This document shows, piece by piece, positions 8,321 to 17,553 of a stretch of DNA of 64,000 bases. The DNA is from UM-FILTER-33-9 sp964530235 (GTDB lineage: Bacteria > Patescibacteriota > Microgenomatia > UBA1406 > GWC2-37-13), in NCBI GenBank assembly GCA_964530235.1, contig CAZGYB010000003.1, positions 1-64,000 of the forward strand. Reading direction: 5' to 3'. A program made the position numbers and the translations under genes. The notes beneath the pieces were generated by a model, which saw only the letters and a program-made list of their open reading frames with translations, was not told the DNA's origin and did not search any database. Positions within the stretch are counted from its first letter, which is position 1. Each line of letters opens with the position of its first letter.

Positions 8321-9517
8321 TTATTTGATTGATGAGGTTAAGTTATAGATTGGAGTGATGACCGAGAGAACCAAAAAGCCAACCCCAAGGCCTAAAAATA
8401 CTAAAATCAACGGTTCGATAAGAGTGGTCAATGTTTTTATTGCAATCTCAGACTCCATTTCAAAATACTTAGAGATGCGAAGGAGGGTGTCATCAAGGTG
8501 GCCGGTTTGTTCTCCGACCGTTGTCATCTGAATTAAAATGGGTGGGAATAACCTTTGGTTATCAAGAGCTGATCCCAGGGAAAATCCTTTCTCCACTTGT
8601 TTATAAATTGTTCTAAATGCGTCCTGATACACACTGTTGTTTGTTGTTTCAATAATAATATCCAGACTTTCAAGTATCGAGACACCTGAGCCGATTAGAA
8701 TGGAAAGCGTTCGTGTTAAGTCGACTAATGATGAAATTGTCACAATTTTCCCAAATCCAGGAACTTTAAGTATGAATGTATCAAACGAACGTTTCCCTTG
8801 TTTTGTCTGGAGGTAGTTGCGAACAAACAAGACAGCTCCTACAACTCCGACGATAATAATCGGCCACAAACGGGTGGTAAAATTTGAAATCATAATGAGA
8901 ATTTGCGTTGAAAGCGGAAGGGTTATATTAAAGTCTTTATACAAATTCAGAAGTTTGGGGACTACAAAGGTAACCATCACAAACATAACGCAGACCATTC
9001 CCACAACGACAATAACCGGGTATATAAGAGCACCTTTGATTTTGGATTTAAACTCCCTTTCCTTCTCAAGATTGTCTGAGAGTCTAAGGAGCACGTCACT
9101 TAATTTCCCGGAAGCCTCGCCTGATTTCACTAACGATATGTAAAGGTTGGGAAAGTAAGACGGATATTTCTGGAGTGCTTTTGAAAAACTACTCCCTCCC
9201 AGAACAGTTTTATTGATAGTTTTTATCATTTGGAGAAAGGCAGGTTTGGAGATCTGTTTTTGCAAAATTGAAAAACTGTCAATGAGAGTGAGTCCGGCAT
9301 TGAGCATTATAGCAAGCTGACGGGTGAAATTTACTATGTCGTTAAAGTTGATACGGTCGAACAACGCAAAAAATTCGGGAAAAAGCGGACGAATCTCTTT
9401 TACCTGTATCGGAAGATAATCATTTCTCTTTAAATAATCCAACACTTCTCTCTCCGAACCCGAGTCAATTTTATTTTTTACGATCTTATTGTCTTTAACT
9501 GCTTTATACCAGTACAC
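8321..9517 (-). CDS. pilC: Type IV pilus inner-membrane platform protein PilC
   Basis: 398 residues with two T2SF domains (about 60-185 and 265-390) and three membrane helices, ending in LIEPLILVFLGLGVGFLVL, typical of PilC/GspF. It anchors the PilB and PilT motors and the PilM-N-O complex in the inner membrane. The start MYWYKAVKDNKIVKNKIDSG matches the usual N-terminus of the family. It is the third gene of pilB-pilT-pilC, one base after the pilT stop. Confidence 0.95.
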   Translation of the reverse strand: MYWYKAVKDNKIVKNKIDSGSEREVLDYLKRNDYLPIQVKEIRPLFPEFFALFDRINFNDIVNFTRQLAIMLNAGLTLIDSFSILQKQISKPAFLQMIKTINKTVLGGSSFSKALQKYPSYFPNLYISLVKSGEASGKLSDVLLRLSDNLEKEREFKSKIKGALIYPVIVVVGMVCVMFVMVTFVVPKLLNLYKDFNITLPLSTQILIMISNFTTRLWPIIIVGVVGAVLFVRNYLQTKQGKRSFDTFILKVPGFGKIVTISSLVDLTRTLSILIGSGVSILESLDIIIETTNNSVYQDAFRTIYKQVEKGFSLGSALDNQRLFPPILIQMTTVGEQTGHLDDTLLRISKYFEMESEIAIKTLTTLIEPLILVFLGLGVGFLVLSVITPIYNLTSSIK

Positions 9518-9518
9518 G

Positions 9519-10577
9519 TTATTTAAACAGTTTACTTATAACCGAAGGCCGGAGCGCAAAGCTTATGGCGGTTTCCCGGGTAATCAAATCATTTTGGTAG
9601 AGTTTATACAAATATCGCTCGAATAAAATCATTCCTTTCTCTTCACTGGTCTCCAAGACCGTATCGAGCATAAACGTTTTTCCTTCACGGACAATTGCAG
9701 AAACGGAAGACGTATTCACAAGAACCTCAACGGCAGGTACTCTCCCCGTGTTTGCTTTATTCGGTATAAGTCTTTGTGCTACTACCGCAATAAGTTCTTG
9801 TGCAAGCGTGCTTCGTATCTGGTTCTGCTGATGGGCGGGAAACATGTCCACCATTCGGTCTACCGAGTCTTTTGTTGATCCGGTATGAAGGGTAGAAAAG
9901 ACTAAATGGCCTGTTTCAGCAATGCGGAGCGTTGACTGAACTGTTTCATAATCCCGCATCTCCCCAACAAGAACAATGTCAGGGTCTTCCCGTAACGCGG
10001 ATTTTAATGCGGAGTTGAACGAAAGCGTGTCTTGGTGAACTTCCCGCTGGGATATGATTGATTTTTCAATCGGGTAAACAAATTCAATAGGATCTTCGAT
10101 TGTAATGATATGTTTTGAAAAGTTAAGGTTTACTTCATTGATAATTGATGCGAGCGAAGTTGATTTTCCTTCGCCGGTTGGCCCGGTAAATAAAATAAGC
10201 CCTTGATTATATTCCTTAAACGTATGGAAAATGGGCGGTAGCATCAGTTCATCAATGGTTTTAATAACATTAGGGATGAGCCGGAACGCAGCACAGATTG
10301 TTTTTTTGTGAAAGTACAGGTTTACGCGAAACCGGGTTTGATTGAATTCGTATCCAAAATCAATTTCTTTGTTTTCAAGAAACAAGGTTTTTTGCGTGGG
10401 GTTAAGAAGTGATAGCAACAGTTGTTCCGAAAGTTCTGGTTGAATAATACCGAAATCTCTGAGAAACAGGAGTCTGCTGTTGATGCGTATTGAAGGGTAG
10501 TAAAAAGGAATAACATGAATGTCTGAGGCCTGTTTTTCGATTCCCGACTGGAGCAAATGCTCGATAGTTGGTATCAT
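9519..10577 (-). CDS. pilT: Type IV pilus retraction ATPase PilT
   Basis: 352 residues. Walker A is GPTGEGKS (near residue 133), with an Asp box, Walker B, and the AIRNLIRE-like C-terminal region. The central motif VGEMRDYETVQSTLRIAETGHLVFSTLHT is diagnostic of PilT. Family members power pilus retraction and DNA uptake or twitching. Its start overlaps the pilB stop by 4 nt, indicating translational coupling. The C-terminal tail is shorter and less canonical than in proteobacterial PilT, but the motor motifs are intact. Confidence 0.94.
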   Translation of the reverse strand: MIPTIEHLLQSGIEKQASDIHVIPFYYPSIRINSRLLFLRDFGIIQPELSEQLLLSLLNPTQKTLFLENKEIDFGYEFNQTRFRVNLYFHKKTICAAFRLIPNVIKTIDELMLPPIFHTFKEYNQGLILFTGPTGEGKSTSLASIINEVNLNFSKHIITIEDPIEFVYPIEKSIISQREVHQDTLSFNSALKSALREDPDIVLVGEMRDYETVQSTLRIAETGHLVFSTLHTGSTKDSVDRMVDMFPAHQQNQIRSTLAQELIAVVAQRLIPNKANTGRVPAVEVLVNTSSVSAIVREGKTFMLDTVLETSEEKGMILFERYLYKLYQNDLITRETAISFALRPSVISKLFK

Positions 10578-12280
10578 ACTTCTGCGACTCTGAGAACTTC
10601 TTCAATGCTGGTTATTCCTTCGAGGGCCTTTAGAAAACCGTCCTGTTTCATAATGATGAGACTTTCCTTTTTTGCTTGATCTTCAATCTCACGGGCTGAT
10701 GCTTCTTTCAAAATCATACGGTTTATCGTCGGGGTAATCTTTAATACTTCAAAAATTGCAATTCTTCCCAGGTATCCAGAAAAATTACATTCGACACACC
10801 CTTTTCCTCGAGCAAGAAGCATGGGTGACGTTGTGTATTTTTGGGGAAGGAGTGGGCCAAGAGTAAATCTGATACTTTCTTTTATTTTTTCTGCCGGTTC
10901 AAACGTTTCCTTGCAGTACGGGCAAATGGTACGTGTTATACGTTGGGCGACTGAAGCGTTCAGAACAGATGAAATGAGGAATGGTTCAGCTCCCAAATCG
11001 ATAAGTCGGGGAATTGCGGTTGCAGCGTCATTAGTATGGAGTGTTGAAAAAACAAGGTGGCCAGTAAGAGCGGCTTGGATTGCAAGTTGCGTAGTTTCTT
11101 TGTCCCGGATTTCTCCGACGAGGATTATGTTGGGATCTTGGCGTAAAAACGAACGTAATCCCGCTGCAAATGAAAGTCCAGCCTGAGGGTTGGTTTGCAC
11201 CTGGTTTATTCCCATAATCTCATATTCAACAGGATCTTCCAGTGTTACGATGTTAACGGAAGGTTTGTTGAGTTTGGTAAGAATAGAGTAAAGGGTAGTT
11301 GTTTTACCTGAGCCGGTTGGACCGGTAACAAGGATAATGCCATAGGGTTTTAAGATTGCCTCTTCAAGATCTTTAAACTGTGTGCCCCGAAGACCAAGCT
11401 CATGCAGCAGTGGAAGGCCTCCCGTTTTTTTTAGAATTCTCATAACGACTTTTTCTCCGTGTACGGTCGGTAGCGAAGAGACCCGAAGATCAACTTCCTC
11501 CGCCCCGAGTTTAAAGCTGAATCGTCCGTCCTGCGGAATACGTTTTTCATCTATTTTCATCTGAGAGAGTATTTTTATACGTGAAACAAGGGACTCATGT
11601 ATGCTTTTTGGGAGAGTAAGTTTTTCCTGAAGAATTCCATCGATGCGGTATCGCACTCGTGTTTTATCCTCCTGAGGTTCTATATGGATATCTGAAGCGC
11701 GACCTTTCATTGCATATTCGAGAATTGTATTTACAATTTTTGCAATTGGAGCCTCTTTTACCACAGTGGTTACTTGTTCGGTAGTATCCTCTGTATTACC
11801 CGATACTTCAGCAAGGGCTTCCTTTACTTCGGGTGAAAGTCCATGAATGTAGAACATATTTATCGCCTTCGCGATATCTTCTTTACTGCTAAGTGCGAGA
11901 ATAATTCGTTTATTTGTTTTCTTTTCGAGAAAGTCATTTAGGGAAAAGTCAAGGGGATTTGCAGTTGCAACCATGATGGTGTTAATTTTGGCATCATAAG
12001 AATACGGAAGGATGTTGTAGTTTCTGGCTACAGATTCAGAAATAAAAGCCAAAGCCTCGGGACTAATCGCGATAGTTGCAATATCGACAAAAGGGACATG
12101 AAAAAGCTCCGCCTGTGTTTTCAACACATCTGTTTTGTTTATTTTTCCGTATACGAGCAGGTAGTCATAGATGGAAAGGTTTTTGCTTAATGATTCGAGT
12201 TCGTATTTTTCACCTTCTTCTTGAGTTATTAAGTGTTTTTGAACCAGTGCATTAATAAACTGTTTCGGTGATATTGCCAT
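10574..12280 (-). CDS. pilB: Type IV pilus assembly ATPase PilB
   Basis: 568 residues: N-terminal MshEN-type domain (about 1-150), then a secretion ATPase core with Walker A GPTGSGKTTT, an Asp box (VEDPVEYE) and the His box GHLVFSTLHTNDA. A tetracysteine zinc site is formed by CPYC and CVEC. It drives pilin polymerisation. The gene opens a leftward operon, and its -10 box ends exactly 7 nt before the ATG, so the mRNA is predicted to be leaderless. It is divergent from the HolB-like/pilin operon. Confidence 0.96.
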   Translation of the reverse strand: MAISPKQFINALVQKHLITQEEGEKYELESLSKNLSIYDYLLVYGKINKTDVLKTQAELFHVPFVDIATIAISPEALAFISESVARNYNILPYSYDAKINTIMVATANPLDFSLNDFLEKKTNKRIILALSSKEDIAKAINMFYIHGLSPEVKEALAEVSGNTEDTTEQVTTVVKEAPIAKIVNTILEYAMKGRASDIHIEPQEDKTRVRYRIDGILQEKLTLPKSIHESLVSRIKILSQMKIDEKRIPQDGRFSFKLGAEEVDLRVSSLPTVHGEKVVMRILKKTGGLPLLHELGLRGTQFKDLEEAILKPYGIILVTGPTGSGKTTTLYSILTKLNKPSVNIVTLEDPVEYEIMGINQVQTNPQAGLSFAAGLRSFLRQDPNIILVGEIRDKETTQLAIQAALTGHLVFSTLHTNDAATAIPRLIDLGAEPFLISSVLNASVAQRITRTICPYCKETFEPAEKIKESIRFTLGPLLPQKYTTSPMLLARGKGCVECNFSGYLGRIAIFEVLKITPTINRMILKEASAREIEDQAKKESLIIMKQDGFLKALEGITSIEEVLRVAEV

Positions 12281-12286
12281 TCTTTC

Positions 12287-12315
12287 ACTATAGATATTTT
12301 TTTGTTAGAATGCAA
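12287..12315 (-). promoter_or_regulatory. Leaderless promoter of pilB
   Basis: TTGCAT (12310-12315), 17-nt spacer and TATAGT (12287-12292). The predicted start nucleotide is 12280, the A of the pilB ATG. The -35 overlaps the start region of the divergent HolB-like gene. Confidence 0.75.
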
Positions 12316-12321
12316 TATCAT

Positions 12322-12954
12322 ATGTTTCCCGTTATTCTAGTGACAGACAATGAGTCGGAGGGTGAATCTTTTATTAAAACGCAAATAAAAAAATATCAAA
12401 TACCCGAGTATGGAATCTATCGTATTAAGCCCGAAAAAGGAATAATAACCGTTGAACAAATCCGAGAAATTCGTTCAGAATTTTATCTCTCCTGCCCTTA
12501 TGATCGGATGTTTATTTTTTTTGATTTTGGAAACGCATCTTGGGAAGTTCAGAATATGTTGTTAAAACTTCTTGAAGAACAAAACGCTCGAAATCACTTT
12601 GTCCTCATTACCGGATCACTTTACGGACTATTGCCCACCGTTCGTTCCCGATCTAAAATAGTTTTTCAAAAGCTTTACAGTAAACAAAAAGACTTTCATT
12701 TCGAAACGGATCAAATTAATTTCGGCAGCTATCCCGCCTCAATTACCCGTGAGTTTGCACTAAAACAAATCGACGGGCTTTTAAGCTCTTATCTTGATAG
12801 ACTTCGACTACAACCGGATTTTTTTGAAGTTACTATTTTACGGCGTGTTCTTGAAACGAGGACAAAACTCCTCCTTTTGAATATCAATCCAGCGCTCGCT
12901 TTAGACAACCTGTTGATTTTTATTACAAGGAGGACTAGTATGAAAGCACAGTAA
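12322..12954 (+). CDS. DNA polymerase III delta'-like (HolB) clamp-loader protein
   Basis: 210 residues from the ATG at 12322; another in-frame ATG lies at 12310. The segment NMLLKLLEEQNARNHFVLIT followed by LLPTVRSRSK matches the delta'/DnaX family around sensor 1 and the SRC region (here SRS). Walker A is missing, as in many delta' proteins. At 210 residues it is much shorter than E. coli delta' (about 330) and probably lacks most of the collar domain. A candidate -10, TAGAAT, lies at 12306-12311. A delta (HolA) gene is found at 49649-50341. The gene heads the pilin operon, an unusual neighbourhood. Confidence 0.75.
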   Translation: MFPVILVTDNESEGESFIKTQIKKYQIPEYGIYRIKPEKGIITVEQIREIRSEFYLSCPYDRMFIFFDFGNASWEVQNMLLKLLEEQNARNHFVLITGSLYGLLPTVRSRSKIVFQKLYSKQKDFHFETDQINFGSYPASITREFALKQIDGLLSSYLDRLRLQPDFFEVTILRRVLETRTKLLLLNINPALALDNLLIFITRRTSMKAQ

Positions 12955-12967
12955 TTGTATCGACCAA

Positions 12968-13423
12968 ATGAAAAATGCTTTTACGCTTATCGAACTTTTG
13001 GTGGTAATTGCGATCATTAGTACACTCACCGCAGTTCTACTGCCAAATTTTATGGAGTCACGTCAGCGGGCCCGAGACATACAGAGAAAAGCGGATTTGA
13101 AACAGCTTCAAACAGCACTTGAACTTTACAAACAGAATCAGACTCCCCAAGTGTATCCCTCACCGCCTGTGGGGGCTAATACCTTAGGAGTAGCGTGTTC
13201 TGCTTGGACTGTATCCGGAATCACGTATATGAATAAGATTCCCAAGGATCCAGCAACAACCTGTTCTTCTCCTAAAACATACTTTTATTCTTACAGTAGT
13301 TCAGATCCAACAACATTTACTTTGTCCGCCTGTTTGGAAAATACCGCGGATCCCGAAGGTGTATCCTGTCCAGGAAGCTATGTATGCAGTTCGCAAAAAT
13401 GTTATCAAGTTACTCAGCCCTAA
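12968..13423 (+). CDS. Type IV pilin-like protein 1 of the pilM-linked cluster
   Basis: 151 residues. The N-terminus MKNAFTLIELLVVIAII is a canonical short prepilin leader and helix, followed by ESRQRARDIQRKADLKQLQTALELYKQN, the amphipathic continuation. The globular part contains six Cys and a short repeat of Gly/Pro/Ser. It is the first of six consecutive prepilin genes. The six could be major, minor and tip pilins; which is which cannot be told from sequence. Confidence 0.9.
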   Translation: MKNAFTLIELLVVIAIISTLTAVLLPNFMESRQRARDIQRKADLKQLQTALELYKQNQTPQVYPSPPVGANTLGVACSAWTVSGITYMNKIPKDPATTCSSPKTYFYSYSSSDPTTFTLSACLENTADPEGVSCPGSYVCSSQKCYQVTQP

Positions 13424-13426
13424 CAT

Positions 13427-13849
13427 ATGTTCAGAAAAGATGGTTTTACGTTGCTTGAAATGCTCGTGGTATTAGGTATTATTGCTGTTATCATCACGGT
13501 TGTGACCTCTTCGTTTTCTACCGCCCAAAAAAAAGCGCGTGACTCCAAAAGAAAAACTGATTTAAAAGCAATTCAAAATTCGCTTGAGCAATATTATTCT
13601 GTATGTGGCTTGGCATATCCAACACCGGTTACGCTGAGTGGGACTAGTACATTAAGTACAATTCTATGTCCAAACCCTGTTGCAACCATATTGCCAGTCG
13701 TTCCTAATGATCCGAAAACAACCGTACCATACGTGTATACAGTAGCGTCTGGAGGATATACTTTATGTGTTCCCACAAGGCCAGCTGCGACCCCGCCTGT
13801 CTTTGAAGCAGAAACAGGCAGTTCGTACTGTCTTTATAACCAACAGTAA
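13427..13849 (+). CDS. Type IV pilin-like protein 2
   Basis: 140 residues starting MFRKDGFTLLEMLVVLGIIAV, with Glu at +5 of the mature protein. The helix continues as KKARDSKRKTDLKAIQNSLEQYY, like its neighbours. The C-terminal part is short with three or four Cys. It starts 3 nt after the previous stop, so it is in the same operon. Function is inferred from the prepilin signal. Confidence 0.88.
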   Translation: MFRKDGFTLLEMLVVLGIIAVIITVVTSSFSTAQKKARDSKRKTDLKAIQNSLEQYYSVCGLAYPTPVTLSGTSTLSTILCPNPVATILPVVPNDPKTTVPYVYTVASGGYTLCVPTRPAATPPVFEAETGSSYCLYNQQ

Positions 13850-13850
13850 T

Positions 13851-14291
13851 ATGAATAAAGCTTTTACCCTTGTCGAAATATTGGTTGTATCCACCATTAT
13901 TGGTTTTTTGGCACTTGCAGGGATTGTTTCTTACACCCAGTTTATGAAAATATCTCGTGACTCAAGGAGAAAAACAGATATAGAAATGGTAAGGGCCGGA
14001 ATCGAGATGTTTCGAAGTAAAAACAACAGGTATCCTTACTCTGCTGAGATTGTTTTTAATGGTACCGCTGACCTGTGCGATCCAGGAGGATCATGTTCAA
14101 CAGGTACATATATAAAAAAAATACCGAAAGATCCAAAAAACGAATACAACTACTATTACAATTATATTTCAAACACCGATTACATGATTGGTGCACATTT
14201 GGAGCAAGGATCAGGATCAACTTCCTGCGGAAACAACTGTGGATCTGGTGCAGCATGTAATTATTGTTTGGGTCCTTACGGTCAACTTTAA
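13851..14291 (+). CDS. Type IV pilin-like protein 3
   Basis: 146 residues from the ATG at 13851, one base after the previous stop: MNKAFTLVEILVVSTIIGFL. A longer frame opening at 13767 overlaps pilin 2 and is rejected because the prepilin leader starts at 13851. It has the basic KISRDSRRKTDIEMVRAGIE segment shared with its neighbours and a C-terminal Cys/Gly cluster (SCGNNCGSGAACNYC). Confidence 0.88.
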   Translation: MNKAFTLVEILVVSTIIGFLALAGIVSYTQFMKISRDSRRKTDIEMVRAGIEMFRSKNNRYPYSAEIVFNGTADLCDPGGSCSTGTYIKKIPKDPKNEYNYYYNYISNTDYMIGAHLEQGSGSTSCGNNCGSGAACNYCLGPYGQL

Positions 14292-14294
14292 CAT

Positions 14295-14813
14295 ATGCGG
14301 TTGCAAAATGGTTTTACTCTCATTGAAATTCTTGTAGTGACCGGTGTGATCGTATTGTTTAGTGGTATATCTATATCGTACTTTAATCAGTTTACCGAAG
14401 AAAAAAAACTGGTAAATCATACAAAAAAAATAATGAATGCAATCGAGTTAACAAAGTCAAAAACGAATTCATTTGATAATACATTATGTCGGGGTGGGAT
14501 AAATATCACTCCGCTTGTACAAAACTATACGTTTCAAACAGGGCTCGGTCCCGGAGCTAACCAGTTTAAAATCATTCCGAGTTGTCTTTATGGCACGCCA
14601 GTTCCTGTTTCCTACTCTGCTGAATCCGGAATTGTCATGCCGACACGTTCAGTGGTATTTAATAAACTCTATGCTCCTGTTACCTGCACATGCATATTAT
14701 CGAGAAGTGATATACTCAATAAATGCCGATATGTCAAAGTAACTGAGGCAGGCGTCATTGAGGACGGTGACTGCAACGAATGCAATACCTGCTCGGTATG
14801 CAGTTGCCCGTAA
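14295..14813 (+). CDS. Type IV pilin-like protein 4 (Cys-rich tail)
   Basis: 172 residues: MRLQNGFTLIEILVVTGVIVL, then a globular domain ending in the Cys-rich tail CNECNTCSVCSC. It starts 3 nt after the previous stop. The length and Cys pattern differ from the other pilins, which suggests a minor or tip pilin. That role is inferred. Confidence 0.87.
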   Translation: MRLQNGFTLIEILVVTGVIVLFSGISISYFNQFTEEKKLVNHTKKIMNAIELTKSKTNSFDNTLCRGGINITPLVQNYTFQTGLGPGANQFKIIPSCLYGTPVPVSYSAESGIVMPTRSVVFNKLYAPVTCTCILSRSDILNKCRYVKVTEAGVIEDGDCNECNTCSVCSCP

Positions 14814-14817
14814 TCGT

Positions 14818-15387
14818 ATGAGATATCAAAAATCAGAACAGTCGTTTTCATTGCTTGAAGTGCTTATCTTTGTAACTATTTTGAGTCTTTTTTTTGTGGC
14901 TGCGCTCACTGTTACGATTGCATCGCTTCGTTCAACAAAAGTCAATGAAAATAAGCTTATTGCAAAACACTATGCTCAGGAATTGTACGACTGGCTCCGT
15001 ACGCAAAAAGAACTCAACTGGGGCGGAACCTGTTTTTACAGTCCAGCTGAAGCAGGCACAGTACCAAGCTGTTATTCACCAACTGAAAATGAAAATACTT
15101 TTACAATACGTGCTTCAACTTTTCCGAGAGAATACTGTTTTCAAACCTCACCGATCACCAGTTGGCCAAGTATTCTTGGCTCTTTAGATAATTGTCCTTA
15201 TACGGTTGGCGGTGGGTTTCAAAGATATGTGAAATTTACTTTGGTTACCAATGAAAATCAAGCGTATATTGATAAAGTTAAGGCATCAATCGTAGTAAAG
15301 TGGGTGGATGCAGGAACAGTGTACGAGACACCCATAGATACTGTTTTTTCAATATGGGAAAATTCAAGTAATCAAGATGATGATTAG
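14818..15387 (+). CDS. Prepilin-like protein 5 (PilV/GspI-like)
   Basis: 189 residues from the ATG at 14818. A longer frame from 14758 overlaps the previous gene and lacks an N-terminal prepilin leader. The leader is SFSLLEVLIFVTILSLFFV, with Glu at +5. The following TIASLRSTKVNENKLIAKHYAQELYDWLR resembles the PilV/GspI minor pseudopilins, which have a short polar insertion after the helix. A family-level search would be needed for the exact class. Confidence 0.83.
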   Translation: MRYQKSEQSFSLLEVLIFVTILSLFFVAALTVTIASLRSTKVNENKLIAKHYAQELYDWLRTQKELNWGGTCFYSPAEAGTVPSCYSPTENENTFTIRASTFPREYCFQTSPITSWPSILGSLDNCPYTVGGGFQRYVKFTLVTNENQAYIDKVKASIVVKWVDAGTVYETPIDTVFSIWENSSNQDDD

Positions 15388-15907
15388 ATCACGCAGAGCC
15401 TTCACTTTTATTGAGATTCTTGTTGTTCTTACGGTAATTTCATTTATTCTCCCTGCTCTTTTTGCGATTATTTTTTCTGTGTTAAGGCAGGAAATACATC
15501 TTTATGCAGTTAAAAATCTGAAAACTCAGGGAGATTATGCTCTGCAGAGTATGAAAAATAGTATTGTTCAGAATGGAACGGATATTATTGATGAAAATGG
15601 TCAGCAAAATGTTTGTCCTGTATCGACAAGCCCTACTCCGACGCCTTTTCCTGTATTGCGGATCATGGGAAAGTCACTTGAGGATTTTTCATACAGTACT
15701 TTGAACGATAAAATAGCTTCAGAAAGCGGTACAAACACTGTTTATCTGACGAATGATCAAGTAAGAATAAGTAATTTGTTATTTACCTGTTATCGAACAA
15801 ACAGTTTTAGCCCGTCTATAGTGACCGTGTCCTACATAGTTTCAGATTCAGCATATAACACCTTACAGCTTCCCTTTTATACCTCGTTTCAGTTGAAAAG
15901 TTATTGA
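15377..15907 (+). CDS. Prepilin-like protein 6 (PilW/GspJ-like)
   Basis: 176 residues: MMIRSRRAFTFIEILVVLTVI, then a helix and QGDYALQSMKNSIVQNG, as in PilW/GspJ-like minor pilins that initiate the fibre. It overlaps the previous gene by 11 nt. The -3 to +5 region (RAFTFIE) is slightly atypical, with Ala before Phe instead of Gly, so cleavage efficiency may differ. It is the last prepilin gene before pilM. Confidence 0.83.
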   Translation: MMIRSRRAFTFIEILVVLTVISFILPALFAIIFSVLRQEIHLYAVKNLKTQGDYALQSMKNSIVQNGTDIIDENGQQNVCPVSTSPTPTPFPVLRIMGKSLEDFSYSTLNDKIASESGTNTVYLTNDQVRISNLLFTCYRTNSFSPSIVTVSYIVSDSAYNTLQLPFYTSFQLKSY

Positions 15908-15923
15908 CCTTCACAGATCAAGC

Positions 15924-15952
15924 TTGACAATCAACTGAGAATTCATAATACT
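15924..15952 (+). promoter_or_regulatory. Leaderless promoter of pilM
   Basis: TTGACA (15924-15929), 17-nt spacer and AATACT (15947-15952). The predicted start nucleotide is 15959, the A of the pilM ATG. pilMNO can therefore be transcribed separately from the pilin genes. Confidence 0.7.
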
Positions 15953-15958
15953 AAATAC

Positions 15959-16981
15959 ATGAATAGTGACAGTTTTTGTATTGATATTGGGGAAAAATTT
16001 ACTCGGGTAACGGATATTTTATACAAAAAAAATAAAATACTTATACAGTCGGCGGGATTTCAAAATACAGTATCTGATTATTACTCGGACGATACCGAAA
16101 AAAGCATTGCGTCAGAAGCAGAGGTTATATCTAAGCTGTATGCAGATTTAAAACTGAGCAAACGGACTGTAAATTTGATCATTCCCGACACATACTGTTA
16201 TTCGCACATAATGGAATTGTCTATTCTTAATGAAAAAGAACTCATGTCCGCTGTTCGCTATCAGGCAGACCAGTTTATACCGGTTCCGCTTGATGAAGTA
16301 ATCCTTGATATTGAAGTTATTTCGATTGATAAAGTAAATAAGAAAAATTCAATACTTGTTGTCGCTTGTCCGAAGCGATTAGTAGAAAGAGCAGAAAAGT
16401 TATGCGAGATGCTCAGTTTAATGCCTGTTTCGCTTGAAAACGAATTGAGCGGTATTGGAAGATTATTATCCGAAGTATTCAGAAAACAGACCGATCAATC
16501 CTATATCCTAGTAAACTTTGGGTTTACTACAACCTCTTTTTACCTGGTTGATGGAAAAAGTTCACTCATTTTAATGACTCATTCGATAAAACTTGGTTTT
16601 GATCTTTTTGTAAAAGAAGTAATGTTTAATTTGGAAGCCTCTGAAGTAAAATCAATTGAGCTATTGAAGTCCATAGGCTTTACAGAAAATGCTTCCTATG
16701 ATTTGGGAGCAACAAGCGCAAGTATTGTTCGTGAATTGGTGAACGAACTTTCAAAATTTATTATTCTAACAAAAGATAAGTACAATCTTAATGTTGAATC
16801 AATGCACCTTTTTAACTATGCTCATCTTATTTTACTGTTCGATCAAAAAATCTCCAACCTCCTCCAGATACCTGTTTCTTTATTCACCCTATCGGATGTT
16901 TTTGAAAAAAACCCAGTAAGCGTATCTTACGGGAAAGATATAACTTCATTCATTGGATCCATTGCGGGTAATTTGAGATGA
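15959..16981 (+). CDS. pilM: Type IV pilus inner-membrane assembly protein PilM
   Basis: 340 residues with the actin-like PilM fold: FCIDIGEKFTRV at the N-terminus (phosphate-1), AVRYQADQFIPVPLDEVILD (the PilM signature where it faces PilN), and YILVNFGFTTTSFYLVDGK (phosphate-2). It binds the cytoplasmic tail of PilN and links the motors to the membrane complex. It overlaps pilN by 4 nt (ATGA). The length is normal for the family. Confidence 0.92.
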   Translation: MNSDSFCIDIGEKFTRVTDILYKKNKILIQSAGFQNTVSDYYSDDTEKSIASEAEVISKLYADLKLSKRTVNLIIPDTYCYSHIMELSILNEKELMSAVRYQADQFIPVPLDEVILDIEVISIDKVNKKNSILVVACPKRLVERAEKLCEMLSLMPVSLENELSGIGRLLSEVFRKQTDQSYILVNFGFTTTSFYLVDGKSSLILMTHSIKLGFDLFVKEVMFNLEASEVKSIELLKSIGFTENASYDLGATSASIVRELVNELSKFIILTKDKYNLNVESMHLFNYAHLILLFDQKISNLLQIPVSLFTLSDVFEKNPVSVSYGKDITSFIGSIAGNLR

Positions 16982-17553
16982 AAAAAAAAATAAATTTATT
17001 GGCTCGGAAGTCAAACAATAACAGCATTTTTCAGTATGTAGAAAAACTGAAGGTTGGAATAACTGTTATCGGTTGTCTCTGTTTTCTTGTCTTCCTGTAT
17101 TTTATGTACTTAGTGTTACAGATTCATGGGCAAATTGCTGATCTTTCTGCCAAAAAAAAGCTGTATTTAAGTTATCTTGTCGAAAAAAAAGATACAGAAG
17201 CAAATATCCGGTATTTTAAAAGCAAAGAAAGTCAACTCTCAAATTTTATGAACGACGACGCGCGGTTTTTACCCTATTATTCCATTTTGAGGGACGCACT
17301 TTCAACTTCAACGCAGTCTGCCGTTCTCGATGAAATCCGAATAAATAAATTACGGGAAACCTCATTTACCGTCCGTTTTACCAGTTATGAGGGGGTAATA
17401 TCCTTTTTTAAGTATGTCGAATCTGACGACTTTTTATCACATTTTTCACAGCTTACTTTATCCAGTTTTGGGTTGAATAAACAAACCCAGCTTAATTCTG
17501 AATTGAATTATGAGTTAGAGTTCAGAGGAATTTTTAAAAAAATCAATGAATAG
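16978..17553 (+). CDS. pilN: Type IV pilus assembly protein PilN
   Basis: 191 residues: an N-terminal MKKKINLLARKS, matching the INLLP-type motif that binds PilM, one membrane helix (about 27-50), a coiled segment and a ferredoxin-like periplasmic domain. Gene order pilM-pilN-pilO and the overlaps on both sides support the call more than sequence identity alone. Confidence 0.88.
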   Translation: MKKKINLLARKSNNNSIFQYVEKLKVGITVIGCLCFLVFLYFMYLVLQIHGQIADLSAKKKLYLSYLVEKKDTEANIRYFKSKESQLSNFMNDDARFLPYYSILRDALSTSTQSAVLDEIRINKLRETSFTVRFTSYEGVISFFKYVESDDFLSHFSQLTLSSFGLNKQTQLNSELNYELEFRGIFKKINE

